DNA of 62,094 bases from Candidatus Acetothermia bacterium. Its GTDB lineage: Bacteria; Bipolaricaulota; Bipolaricaulia; RBG-16-55-9; DRXL01. The notes under the pieces are model-generated. The model had not been told where the DNA came from and did not search any database. It was given only the letters and a program-made list of their open reading frames with translations. The stretch lies in NCBI GenBank assembly GCA_022683945.1, contig JAJHSH010000026.1, forward strand, positions 1 through 62,094, read 5' to 3'. A program made the position numbers and the translations under genes. Shown here piece by piece: positions 37,278 to 47,500 of this stretch. Numbering within the stretch: position 1 is the stretch's first letter; every line of letters begins with the position of its first letter.

Positions 37278-38405
37278 ATGGCCAAAGTCTCGAATTGGCA
37301 GATCCATCGTCCGATGGACTATCCCTACGATGAGGCTCGCCCCAAACGACAGTTCTCTGCGGTCTTCGACACCAACAAGTGCATCGCCTGTCAGACGTGC
37401 ACGATGGCGTGCAAACACACGTGGACGAGCGGGCGCGGTCAAGAATATATGTTCTGGAACAACGTCGAAACCAAGCCCTATGGGTTCTATCCCTTGGCCT
37501 GGGATGTCAAGATTCTCTCGCTACTCGGCGTGAATAAATGGGCCGGCCAACAATACACGGGCAAGACCGTCTTTGAAGCTGCTGATCCGGGCCAGACGGT
37601 GAAGGGCTTCCTGCCCGACGATCTAGATTGGGCTCATCCCAATATCGGCGAAGACGAGCCTGCGGGGACTGTAGAGAAGGGCGACTACTTCAGTATGCCC
37701 CATAAGATCTGGGCTTTTTATCTGCCCAGACTCTGCAATCACTGTACATATCCGGCGTGCTTAGCGGCTTGCCCGCGCAAGGCGATCTATAAGCGAGAAG
37801 AGGACGGAATTGTCTTGATAGATCAATCGCGCTGTCGCGGCTATCGCGAGTGTATGCGCGCGTGCCCCTATAAGAAGGTGCTCTATAACGCCGTGACGCG
37901 CCTCAGCGAGAAGTGCATCGCGTGTTATCCGTTAGTCGAGCAGGGCTTTCAGACCCAATGCGTCACGACGTGCATTGGCAAGATAAGACTGAACGGCTGG
38001 ATCAGCTCGCCCGATAGAGCCGACCCCGAAAAGCCCATAGATTTCTTAGTGCACATCAAAAAAATCGCGCTGCCGCTCTATCCCCAGACGGGTTTGGAAC
38101 CCAATATTTATTACGTCCCGCCCATCCACGTCCCGTTAAATTATCTCAAGCAGATGTTCGGCCCCAACGTCGAGCACGCTATAAATCTCTACAAAAATCT
38201 CAAAGACGACGAGCAGCTTCTGGGATGCTTTATGCTCTTTGGCGCAACGAACCGTTGGCTAGAGAAGTTCAAAGTCTCGAATGGTTACGCCTATGGCTAC
38301 GACAGCAAGGGCGCGGAGATCATCAAAGTCCCGCTCAAAGAACCGACCTTTGTGCGACCCTTTACAGACCCTGAACGCCAAGCCGTGCGACACAATACAC
38401 CCTGA
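37278..38405 (+). CDS. Four-cluster Fe-S electron-transfer subunit (NarH/EbdB-like)
   Basis: CIACQTCTMACKHTW...CNHCTYPACLAACPRKAIYKREEDGIVLIDQSRCRGYRECMRACPYKK...CIACYPLVEQGFQTQCVTTC. Confidence 0.9.
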   Translation: MAKVSNWQIHRPMDYPYDEARPKRQFSAVFDTNKCIACQTCTMACKHTWTSGRGQEYMFWNNVETKPYGFYPLAWDVKILSLLGVNKWAGQQYTGKTVFEAADPGQTVKGFLPDDLDWAHPNIGEDEPAGTVEKGDYFSMPHKIWAFYLPRLCNHCTYPACLAACPRKAIYKREEDGIVLIDQSRCRGYRECMRACPYKKVLYNAVTRLSEKCIACYPLVEQGFQTQCVTTCIGKIRLNGWISSPDRADPEKPIDFLVHIKKIALPLYPQTGLEPNIYYVPPIHVPLNYLKQMFGPNVEHAINLYKNLKDDEQLLGCFMLFGATNRWLEKFKVSNGYAYGYDSKGAEIIKVPLKEPTFVRPFTDPERQAVRHNTP

Positions 38406-38416
38406 AGGAGTTCCCT

Positions 38417-39400
38417 ATGACCCTTCGCGCGATTCTTTTGACTATCGTCTTGCTGAGCAGCGGGCTGATCGTCCACGCCCAAGCAACCAAGCTCACGGCA
38501 AAATTTACAGATCAAGAGATCTCTACAGATCCCCACGCGGCCATCTGGACGCAAGCCCAAGCCGTCACGGTCAAACTGGGCCCGCAACAGATCGCTCCGC
38601 CCTTCGGGGGCGGCGCGATCAAAGAGCTGCAAGCGCGCGCTCTTCACAATGGGCGTCAGATCGCGTTTCTTCTCGAATGGGCCGACGCTACGAGAGATAT
38701 GGAGTCGGCGCAGACAGATAGGTTCAGCGATGCCGTAGCTCTACAGTTTCCCTATCAGATAGAAGCCCAGCCCAGCCCCTTTATGGGTGACGCCCGCAAC
38801 GCCGTCAATATCTGGCAGTGGCAGGCCTCGTGGCAGCGGGACATAGACGAGGGCGGGCTCGCCGACGTAGATCGAGTCTATCCGCCCTATGCGGACGAAG
38901 TGCCCTATGGGATTTACGTGGGCCGCGACGTGGGCAACTGGCGCTCGCAGCGCGATCATAAGACGCCCGTGGAGAATCTGATAGCCCAAGGCTGGGGAAC
39001 GCTCACCCATCAAGAGCAGCAGCACGTCTTGGGCAAGGGGATCTGGGAGAACGGTCGTTGGAAGGTCGTCTTTCTACGGGCATTGCAGACGGGCTTGGCC
39101 GGTGATGCCAGCTTCATCGCTGGTCAGAAGCTCTCGGTGAACTTCGCTCTCTGGGAGGGCACACAAGCCGAGCGCGGCGCGAGAAAATCCGTCTCGCTCC
39201 TCTGGCACGAGCTGCAGTTAGAACCTCTGCCAGCGGGGTTCGCGGGAGCGACGGAGCCGGTGAAAACTGCTCCGGCTGTACGGACCGTCGGTGTGGACGC
39301 TTGGGTCGTCGCACTGATTGCTGTTCTGGCGCTGCTCTTTGGCGCGCTGCTGATGTGGTTCATCCGCCGCCCGCAGCCGCAAGAGCCGGAGATCGGGTGA
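38417..39400 (+). CDS. Ethylbenzene-dehydrogenase-type heme-binding subunit with C-terminal TM anchor
   Basis: Operon position; KELQARALHNGRQIAFLLEWADATRD...DRFSDAVALQFP pattern; C-term WVVALIAVLALLFGALLMWFIRR. Confidence 0.75.
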   Translation: MTLRAILLTIVLLSSGLIVHAQATKLTAKFTDQEISTDPHAAIWTQAQAVTVKLGPQQIAPPFGGGAIKELQARALHNGRQIAFLLEWADATRDMESAQTDRFSDAVALQFPYQIEAQPSPFMGDARNAVNIWQWQASWQRDIDEGGLADVDRVYPPYADEVPYGIYVGRDVGNWRSQRDHKTPVENLIAQGWGTLTHQEQQHVLGKGIWENGRWKVVFLRALQTGLAGDASFIAGQKLSVNFALWEGTQAERGARKSVSLLWHELQLEPLPAGFAGATEPVKTAPAVRTVGVDAWVVALIAVLALLFGALLMWFIRRPQPQEPEIG

Positions 39401-39406
39401 TCTTCA

Positions 39407-40036
39407 GTGAAAGCTTCCATCGCTTCTCCTTCGCGCAGCCGGAGATATGCTCAGTTGGCCCAAGGGTTTTGGCGTCCCACCCTCACCCCAACCCTCTCCC
39501 TAACAGGGAGAGGGAGGCCCGAAGGGCCGGGTGAGGGTCTCCAAGTTCTCCAACGCGAGTATGACAGACTCTTCGCCCATCGTACAGAGATTCTCTGTCC
39601 CATCTACGAAGCCGAGTATGACCGACATCGCGCGCTCACCCAAGGGACGACGCTGGCTGATATTGCTGGATTTTATCGCGCTTTTGGTCTCGAAGTGGCG
39701 ACCAGCGAGCGCCCGGATCACTTGGCGCTGGAACTGGAATTTATGGGCGCGCTGACTTATAAAGAAGCGCTCGCTCTAGAATCTGGGCGCTTAGAAGAGA
39801 CTGAACTCTGTCGTGACGCGCAGAGAAAATTCTTAGAAGCCCATCTGGGGCGCTGGGTGGGACTCTTTGCAGAATCTGTTCTTCAACAGAGCCAAAACGA
39901 TTTCTATCTGAGACTCGCTGCCGAGCTGCGCGAGTTTATCACTGTTGAGTGTCGATCTCTGGGCGCTCAGCCCCAGCTCGCCCAGAGATTTGAAGAAGAG
40001 CCTGAGATCCCAATAGACTGCCCGATAGCGCGCTAG
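39407..40036 (+). CDS. TorD/NarJ-like molybdoenzyme chaperone
   Basis: LQREYDRLFAHRTEILCPIYEAEYDRHRALTQGTTLADIAGFYRAFGLEVATSERPDHLALELEFM. Confidence 0.8.
   Translation: MKASIASPSRSRRYAQLAQGFWRPTLTPTLSLTGRGRPEGPGEGLQVLQREYDRLFAHRTEILCPIYEAEYDRHRALTQGTTLADIAGFYRAFGLEVATSERPDHLALELEFMGALTYKEALALESGRLEETELCRDAQRKFLEAHLGRWVGLFAESVLQQSQNDFYLRLAAELREFITVECRSLGAQPQLAQRFEEEPEIPIDCPIAR
39479..39538. repeat. Family B palindromic repeat in frame in N-terminal part of TorD-like gene
   Basis: ccctcaccccaaccctctccctaacagggagagggaggcccgaagggccgggtgaggg encodes PTLTPTLSLTGRGRPEGPGEG. Confidence 0.85.
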
Positions 40037-41544
40037 CCATAGAGCTTTTGGGGTCGCGCGTGCGCCAGCAGCAGATGCACCCCACGCTCACCAAGACGCT
40101 TTTGCAGCAGAGCTTTAAGCTCTGCTGGCGCGATCTTCTCCATATCTATTTCGTCGATCTCGCTCACCCCACAAGCTTTTATTAACGCCGGCACGCGCTC
40201 CAGCCCCGGAATCGGCTGCGCTCCCGGCGTCATCGCGGAGTATTTGTTATAGAGCACGATCACTAAAATATTATGTTTATGTTCTACAGCATCTAAAAGT
40301 CCGGCGATCCCCGAATGCACGAAGCCCGTATCTCCAATAATAGCGATCCCCTTGCGCCCCGTGAGCGAGAGCCCCGCTGCCGTCGAGATCGAAGTCCCCA
40401 ATCCAAAAGCCGTGTCGATCACCAACGGGGGAAAGAACCCGTGCAGAATCGAGCAGCCGACATCGCCGGCGACTAAATAGTCTTCGGGCAAGAGCTCGTC
40501 CAAGACTTGATAGAGCCTCTCGAACCCGCCGCAGGGCAGCTCTAAGATCCCACTGCTCACTTGTGGTTGAATATCGAGATGGGGCCCGTCGGGCCGGCGC
40601 TCCCACGCTTCTCTGATCTGCTCGGCTTCTAATTTGCCGATTCTGGGCAGATGCCCCGTCAGTCGCCCCAAGACTCTGGTCTGCAAACGATGGCGCGCTA
40701 CTAAAGCGCCAACGGCCTCTTCGACGATGGGGGCGATCTCTTCGACAACCAGGACGCTCTCCAAGGGGCGCAAGAACTCTATAAGCTGGCGCTCCGGCAA
40801 CGGGTGGGCATAGCCGAGCGCAAAGTGATGCTCCTCCATCACGAGCGTTGAGACGAACCCACACGAGATGCTCCCCCGGCGCGCTCCTCTCTTGGTCTGT
40901 ATCTGGTGCAGAGGAGAATCTTCTACGAGCTCGGTTAACTGTGAATAGATCTCTTTATAAAAATATTTATAGCGATCAAGAATGAGATGGCCCCAAGCGC
41001 GCTCGCGTGCAAAAGCTCCCTCGACAGCTACCGGAGTCTCGCTGGCGCGCCCCGGCCCCTGCAACAGTCTTCCCGTCACTTGGAGCATCACGGGGATCCC
41101 CAGCGCTGCAGAGAGATCGAGCCCCTCGACGACGGCCTCGCTGACAGATTGGGGGCCGGGAGGCGTCAAGACGGGGATCTGAGCCAATTTGGCATACCAG
41201 CGTGAATCTTGTTCATTTTGGGATTTCTCCGCGCCGGGGTCATCTCCGGCGATGAGCAAGAGAGAGTTGCCAATACCGTGAGGCACGCATGTTACTAACG
41301 GATCGGCCAGGACGTTGACGCCGACTTGTTTGACCGCGACGACGCTGCGTTTGCCGGCCACCGAAGCGCCGAGCGCTTGCGCAAAAGCGACCTTCTCTTC
41401 CGTGCTGATCTCGACGCGCAACCCCTGACGCGCCATCTCATCCAACAACGCCGTGACGGGATCGCCGTAGACACCCGTGACGAGGGCAATTTCGTTCTCT
41501 TTGAGAGTCTGGACTAACGCTTCGCGAGCAGTCACACTCATCAC
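40033..41544 (-). CDS. Thiamine-diphosphate-dependent enzyme (sulfopyruvate/phosphonopyruvate decarboxylase- or IorA-like)
   Basis: VTGVYGDPVTALLDEMARQGLRVEISTEEKVAFAQALGASVAGKRSVVAVKQVG; GDVGCSILHGFFPPLVIDTAFGLGTSISTAAGL...GIAIIGDTGFVHSGI. Confidence 0.75.
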   Translation of the reverse strand: MMSVTAREALVQTLKENEIALVTGVYGDPVTALLDEMARQGLRVEISTEEKVAFAQALGASVAGKRSVVAVKQVGVNVLADPLVTCVPHGIGNSLLLIAGDDPGAEKSQNEQDSRWYAKLAQIPVLTPPGPQSVSEAVVEGLDLSAALGIPVMLQVTGRLLQGPGRASETPVAVEGAFARERAWGHLILDRYKYFYKEIYSQLTELVEDSPLHQIQTKRGARRGSISCGFVSTLVMEEHHFALGYAHPLPERQLIEFLRPLESVLVVEEIAPIVEEAVGALVARHRLQTRVLGRLTGHLPRIGKLEAEQIREAWERRPDGPHLDIQPQVSSGILELPCGGFERLYQVLDELLPEDYLVAGDVGCSILHGFFPPLVIDTAFGLGTSISTAAGLSLTGRKGIAIIGDTGFVHSGIAGLLDAVEHKHNILVIVLYNKYSAMTPGAQPIPGLERVPALIKACGVSEIDEIDMEKIAPAELKALLQKRLGERGVHLLLAHARPQKLYG

Positions 41545-41583
41545 CTAATTTTACACTCTAACAGATAGACCGAGAGGCGTCAA

Positions 41584-42738
41584 TCACCCCCGCAGTCTTC
41601 CCAATTTATACAGCGCATTCTTAGTGATGGCCATCGCGCGCTCCAAGCGTCCGGGTTGCTGGTCATCGAGCGCTTCGATCAAAGATTCTAAGAGCATCTT
41701 AATGGGCGTGACACGAAAGAGCTGGCCCTCATAACGATAGGCACAGATACGCTGGCGCTGCAAAAGCAAATTGAGAGCATCGGTGAGCTGGAGTTCGCCG
41801 TTGGGGTCGGGTGCGGTCGCTTGCAACGCTTCAAAGATCTGCGGTGTTACGATATAGCGCCCCACGATGGTCAAGCCCTCTCTCTCTCTCTCTCGACCGC
41901 GGGGTTTTTCGGCCAGCGCCTCGACCCAATAAAGCTCTTCTTCTAAGCGTTGCCCCAGCGTGGCGATGCCGTAGTTCTTAAAATCCGCGGCCTCTTCGGC
42001 TTCGGTGACCGCCAAGATGCTGCAGTGGTGGCGCTCATAGATTTTTATCATTTGACAGAGCGAGCGCGCACGGTCTGCGAGGATAATATCATCGGGTAAG
42101 AGTATGGCGAAGGGTTCATCGCCCACCAGTCCTTGAGCAATCAAGATCGCGTGTCCCAGTCCTAGCTGCGGCTCCTGCACGATCTGACGAAGTTTGAGAT
42201 TTTTGGGAAGAGCGATCTGAGGAGCGGGCCGGCTGGGAGCGAGCACCAAGATCGCTTCTTTGAGTCCCGCGGTGGCGATCTCTTCGAGAGCGGGACGGAG
42301 CATCTGGCCCAGTTGAGCGGGCGAGAGCAGGCGCGGCTGCCAGCCGGCTACGGGGATGACCACTTTGCGTAAACGCTTGGCGCGCAGCTCCTGCCAGCGC
42401 CCCAGCAGCCGGTGAATCTCAGTGATCAGTTCGTCGCGCTCTTGAGAAGAGAGCGCTGCAATTTCATCCAAGACCCCTTGGAGTCCTGAAACTTGCGCGA
42501 TCTCTTCGACAGAAGCGTAGCCCGCGCTCTGCAGAAGCTGCTTCTGTTGGTCGGCACGCAGCCCCAAGGCCTGAGCGATCCGGGCGATTATCGCTGCCGA
42601 CGGGCGGCGGTGGCCCTTCTCTAAATAAGTGACAAAGCTCGCGGAGATCCGCGCGCGACGCGCCAACTGTGCCCGTGTCAGCTGCGCCCGCTCGCGATAC
42701 TCCCGTAGAAGTTTTCCCAGCGCTTGCAGATCTTCCAT
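41584..42738 (-). CDS. XRE-family HTH fused to GalU-like nucleotidyltransferase domain
   Basis: LGKLLREYRERAQLTRAQLARRARISASFVTYLEKGHRRPSAAIIARIAQALGL (HTH); VQEPQLGLGHAILIAQGLVGDEPFAILLPDDI...NYGIA...LTIVGRYIVTPQIFEAL...GELQLTDAL (GalU). Confidence 0.88.
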   Translation of the reverse strand: MEDLQALGKLLREYRERAQLTRAQLARRARISASFVTYLEKGHRRPSAAIIARIAQALGLRADQQKQLLQSAGYASVEEIAQVSGLQGVLDEIAALSSQERDELITEIHRLLGRWQELRAKRLRKVVIPVAGWQPRLLSPAQLGQMLRPALEEIATAGLKEAILVLAPSRPAPQIALPKNLKLRQIVQEPQLGLGHAILIAQGLVGDEPFAILLPDDIILADRARSLCQMIKIYERHHCSILAVTEAEEAADFKNYGIATLGQRLEEELYWVEALAEKPRGREREREGLTIVGRYIVTPQIFEALQATAPDPNGELQLTDALNLLLQRQRICAYRYEGQLFRVTPIKMLLESLIEALDDQQPGRLERAMAITKNALYKLGRLRG

Positions 42739-42805
42739 TAGAAGTTGAAAGACACCCGCTAAAAAGATACACTTTTTGAGAGAGATCGTCAAAAGGAGGT
42801 GCTTC

Positions 42806-44410
42806 ATGTCGGAATGGCAGACCTACCCCGGAGGAGTTTATAAGAAAAAAGCAGCTCTCTATCGCGAGCTGCAAGAAGAGCGAGAGAAAATCCTAAAGAT
42901 GGGGGATTCTCAAATATTAGAAAAACGCAAGAAAGCGGGCCAGCTCAATGCCCGCGAACGATTAGAGTATCTCTTCGATGGTGGCGATTATACGGAGATC
43001 GGGATGCACATCAAACACCGAACGGTGCACTTTGGCATGGACAGAGCCTCGATCCCAGCCGAAGGAGTTATTACGGCCTTCGGGAGAGTGAACGGTCGGT
43101 GGGCGGTCGCTTTCTCTGAAGATTTTTCGGCGATGGCCGGGACGTTTGGCGAATATCACGGCTTCAAAGAGACCTATGCGATTCAGTTCGCTATGGAGAA
43201 GGGTTTTCCAGTGATCGGGATGAACGACTCTGCTGGGGCGCGTCTCCAAGAGGGCATAGACACTTTGGAAGCCTACGGGCGGCTCTTCAGAGCGCAAACT
43301 CTCGCCTCCGGTGTGATCCCGCAAATTGCGCTCTTGCTCGGTCCTTGTTTGGGAGGACAGGCCTATCACCCGGTCATGCAGGACTTTCTCATTCAAGCCC
43401 GTGACACGGGCTTTTTAGGCATTGCCGGACCCGCTTTCGTAAAAACACAGATCGGCGAAGAGATCAGCCTCGAAGATCTGTGCAGTTGGAAGGCTCATGC
43501 TGTCAAAGCCGGTCAGACACATATAGTAACTAAAGACGACAAAGAGACGATAGACAAAGCCAAAGAGCTGCTCGCTTTCTTCCCTGCCAACAACCGTGAG
43601 AGACCGCCACGACGAGAGACTGCAGATCTCCCCGCGCGCGCCGTCACAGAACTGGACGAGATCGTCCCCGATGAGCCGTTCAAGCCCTTTGACATGAAAA
43701 GAGTGATACGAGCGATAGTAGATGACGGCTACTTTTTAGAGACGATGGAGCACCACGCCAAGAGCGTGATGACGGGATTCGCTCGCTTTCACGGACGTCC
43801 CGTCGGGATCTGGGCGAACCAGCCGATGTGGGCCGGAGGCGTCATAGATATTCATGCCGCCGACAAGGGAGCGAGATTCATCAGATTCTGTGATCTCTTC
43901 AATATCCCCATAGTAACTTTGGTCGACTGCGGGGGCTATATGATCGGCTCGCAGCAAGAGTGGGCCGGGATTCTGCGTCACGGCGCGAAATTGCTCTTCG
44001 CTTGGTCGAACGCTACGGTTCCGCTGATCTCTATTGTTATAAGAAAGTCTTATGCCGGTGCTCATTATGGAATGCTGGACAAGAGCATCGGGGCCGACTT
44101 TGTCTTTGCCTGGCCCACGGCCCGCATCACGATCGTTGGAGCGGATACTGCGGCGAGCGTGATCTTCGCCCGCGAGATCAAAGAAGCGCAAAACCCCGAA
44201 GAAGTAAAGACCAAGAGAATCCAAGAGTTCAGCGAGCTCTACGAAAACCCTTACCGGGCTGCCGAGCGTGGATGCGTGGATGAGATCATCATGCCCCACG
44301 ACACCCGAAAATATATTAACCGTGCTCTCGATCTTTTGGAGAACAAATTTGTGCCTCCCGGCACCTGCCCGTGGAAGGTGTGGAAGAAATATCCGAATAT
44401 CAATTTGTAA
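42806..44410 (+). CDS. Acyl-CoA carboxylase/decarboxylase carboxyltransferase subunit (MmdA/PccB-like)
   Basis: AEGVITAFGRVNGRWAVAFSEDFSAMAGTFGEYHG...GMNDSAGARLQEGIDTLEAYGRLF...VTLVDCGGYMIGSQQEWAGILRHGAKLLFAWSNATVPLISIVIRKSYAGAHYGM. Confidence 0.9.
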   Translation: MSEWQTYPGGVYKKKAALYRELQEEREKILKMGDSQILEKRKKAGQLNARERLEYLFDGGDYTEIGMHIKHRTVHFGMDRASIPAEGVITAFGRVNGRWAVAFSEDFSAMAGTFGEYHGFKETYAIQFAMEKGFPVIGMNDSAGARLQEGIDTLEAYGRLFRAQTLASGVIPQIALLLGPCLGGQAYHPVMQDFLIQARDTGFLGIAGPAFVKTQIGEEISLEDLCSWKAHAVKAGQTHIVTKDDKETIDKAKELLAFFPANNRERPPRRETADLPARAVTELDEIVPDEPFKPFDMKRVIRAIVDDGYFLETMEHHAKSVMTGFARFHGRPVGIWANQPMWAGGVIDIHAADKGARFIRFCDLFNIPIVTLVDCGGYMIGSQQEWAGILRHGAKLLFAWSNATVPLISIVIRKSYAGAHYGMLDKSIGADFVFAWPTARITIVGADTAASVIFAREIKEAQNPEEVKTKRIQEFSELYENPYRAAERGCVDEIIMPHDTRKYINRALDLLENKFVPPGTCPWKVWKKYPNINL

Positions 44411-44597
44411 ACATCCTTATTTTTCGCCATTCGTGGTCTTGACAATGGGGTCAACCTCCGGGCCAAGCCAGTAGCGAGGGTGAGCAGCAAAACTAAGGTT
44501 CGTCTGCGGAGGCGAAAAACCTCACCCAAAGCTTCGCGAAGGCGTCGGCGTTGAAAAATCTTTCCGCCGATTGAAACTGCCCTTCGGAAAGAGGTGT

Positions 44598-47500
44598 TCA
44601 ACCTCCTTTGCCCTTCCGGGCTTGCTCAATATCCGCAATCAACTCCCGCGTCTTCTGTATATCCTCCGCCGCGCGGTCGCCGAAGGTTTCATAGTTGCGC
44701 AGGGCGGCGTCGGCATACACCCGCGCATCCGCGAGGCGGTTCGCTTGGGCGAGGGCAAGGGCGACGTTGAAGCGGGTTTGGGCAGCTCCGTAGAGATTGC
44801 CTGCCGCTTCATTGTAGCGGATAGCCTCGCGCCAGTGATGCAGGGCGCGGTCAAGGTCGCCCGCGTCGTCGTAGATGTTGCCCAGTTGACCGTGCGTCAC
44901 TGCCAAATCATCCACCGCGTTCGGGGGAAGCAGGTCAAGCGCCTGATAGTAGAACTGCAAGGCGGCGTTGAGGTGGCGCAGCAGTTCTTCTTTTGGCTTG
45001 TCGGCTGTCCGCGCTTCTTTGAAGCGTTTCCAAGCCACATGCCCCAGTTGTCCCAGTCCTTTTCCACGCGATAGATAGTCGCGCTCATCAGTGAGTTTCA
45101 GACCGCGCCGATACCAGCGTTCCGCCTGCGCGAGGTCGCAGAGGACAGGGATGTTCATGTAGGCATGTCCGAGGTTGAAGGCACTAATGGCTTCGGCAGC
45201 ACGGTCGCCTATCCGTTGATACAAGCTAATGGCTTCTTCAGGTGGGGTGACACATTTGGGATTGCTCTGTTCACGCAGAATTATTGCCAATTGGTCCAAT
45301 GATACCGCCAGCGTCCGGATGGCATTGCGCTGCGCAGCGTCTAACGATTCTGGCGGCGCGGCGAGGGCAGAAGCGGCGCGTTGGCGCGTCCAATCCACTT
45401 GGGCGCGCTGCAGGCGCTCGGCTTCCGCCCACTGCCGCGCTTCACTCGCGAGACGCACGCGATAGTCGGTGACGAAACTCCACTCCTCTTCCCGCTCCGG
45501 CAGCGGATCGTCGGTGGCTGGGTCCACGAAGTCTGGCACAGTCTCATCCACCAGCCGCGCCCACTCCGCCCGACGACCAGTGTGGTCGTAGAGCACGTCC
45601 AAGCCTTGCATCGCGCTGGTGATGCCCCACCACCAGCCGTGCGTGCGCGCCAACTGCCGGGCGTGCAGCAAGTTGGCTTCTTCGGCGGTCAGCGCGGCAA
45701 TCACGTCGCGGTTGCCGCCTTGGTATTCGCTGTGGTAGTAGTTCCCCAACTTGCCCATCGCTTCGACGAAAGCGCGAGCAGCCCTCACTCCCTGCCCCTC
45801 TCTCGCAGAGGGGAGAGGGGAGTAGTAGTGGTCAAACAGGCTCTTGAAGAACCACGGGAGGGCGGTGTAGATGGAGTAGTAGCCACCGCCGTGCGCGGTG
45901 AGCAAGCCGATGTCGGCGGCGCGGTCCAGCAGGGCGATGCCCGCTTCGTGCGTCAAGCCGCTCAGTTCGGGCAGGCACCAGTCGGTGTCGGAGCCGCCCA
46001 TCACTCTCAACACATCCACATCCACAAACCCCTGAAAGAAATGCAGCAGGGCGAGTTGCTTGCGCTCGTCTTCGCTGAAGGCGTGTTCAAAGCCGTAACT
46101 CAGCGACGCGCCTAACGATTTGGAGCGTCCTTCGCTCACTTCGTCCTCAAACGCCGCTTCGCCGGCGCGCAGGCGGGCGACGAAGGCTTCGATCTGCTTT
46201 TGGGTCTTCCGCCTGTCACGCAATGCCTGGCCTACCAGTACGGTGATGGTAAGCGGATTGCCCTGTGTGAATTCAAGCAACGGACGCCAAGCGTTCACAT
46301 CTTTATCGCTCAACCTTCGCCCATACTTTTCGGTGATGGCGCGCGCCAACTGCACGCACTCTTGCATCGGCATCGGCGGCAATGTAATGCGTGCAGGCAA
46401 ATCGCCCAACCAGCTGCGCTCGTCGCGCCGCGAGGTCAAAAGAAACTTGGCTTTCGTCTCCCACGCCTCGCGCAAGAAGTCGGCTAGTTCCTTCTGTTCC
46501 GCCTCACTCCACGCTGATTTCGTCCCTGTGGGAAATCCCGCAATCGGCTCGACATTATCCCAAATCCACAGTATCGGGATTTGCTTCAGCGCCTGCAAGG
46601 CTACCTCGCGTCGCTGTTCGTCGTTCAATGCCAGCCAATGAACGCCTACGTTTTCCAGCATGTCCCCAAAGACCCGCTCAATCGTATCGAGCACGCGCGG
46701 CAGTGGTTGGTATTGCTCGAACGACGTGAACAAAATCCGGCCTTCGACTCCATTTAAAGTAATTCCGCCCGTAAACGCGTACCAGCGCGCGAACTCGGCG
46801 GCAGTGGCCGTCTTGCCGCTTCCGGCGTAAGCATGTAACAGAACAATGCTCTGCGTGTCAAAGGCACGGTCGAGCGCGAGCAAGGTTTCATCACGCCCCA
46901 AAAAACCTACATCCGGGCGCTGGGGCAGGTCGTGCGCTTTGACGCGCCCAACTTCGGCATCGCTGAGACTGATCGTCAGTTTCGCGGCGGTCCGTAATTT
47001 GGGAAAGAGCGCGATGGGCGCGGCTTCGTAGATGATGGGGACGCACCAATCTTGCAGAGGGCGCGGAGCGAAAGCGATCTCGCGCAAGGGTTGATCATGT
47101 AGTTGCTTGCGTCCTAGCGTCACCGCTTCGCCAAGCGTATTGCCTTGTATCAGCGTCGCGTAGAGATCTGCCACGAACTGCGCGGCAGTGACGACGTAGA
47201 CGCTATAGCGCATTGCCACAACACCCGCGACACCCGCGTCCATCACTTCTTGCGCCAGCGAACCAAAAGTGCGAACCTGCGTATGAACGTCTCCCTCTCC
47301 GATCGGTTGAGGGCTGGCGAGTGCTTCGGCGAACGCAGACTGGCAGGCGTTGAGTGTTAGTAAAGGCACATTCGTCTCGACCAAAAGCTTGCCGAGTGCG
47401 GGACCGTCAACAAAGCGAAGGTTATACTCGCTTGTCGGGTTTTCGAAGGCGAGATAGCCTCGTCCACCTTCCCGCGGCGTTTCAGGATAAAGCAATTCTG

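Noticed and set aside
45381-46115. 244-aa plus-strand ORF opposite the CHAT gene
   Set aside because: Shadow ORF in GC-rich coding sequence.
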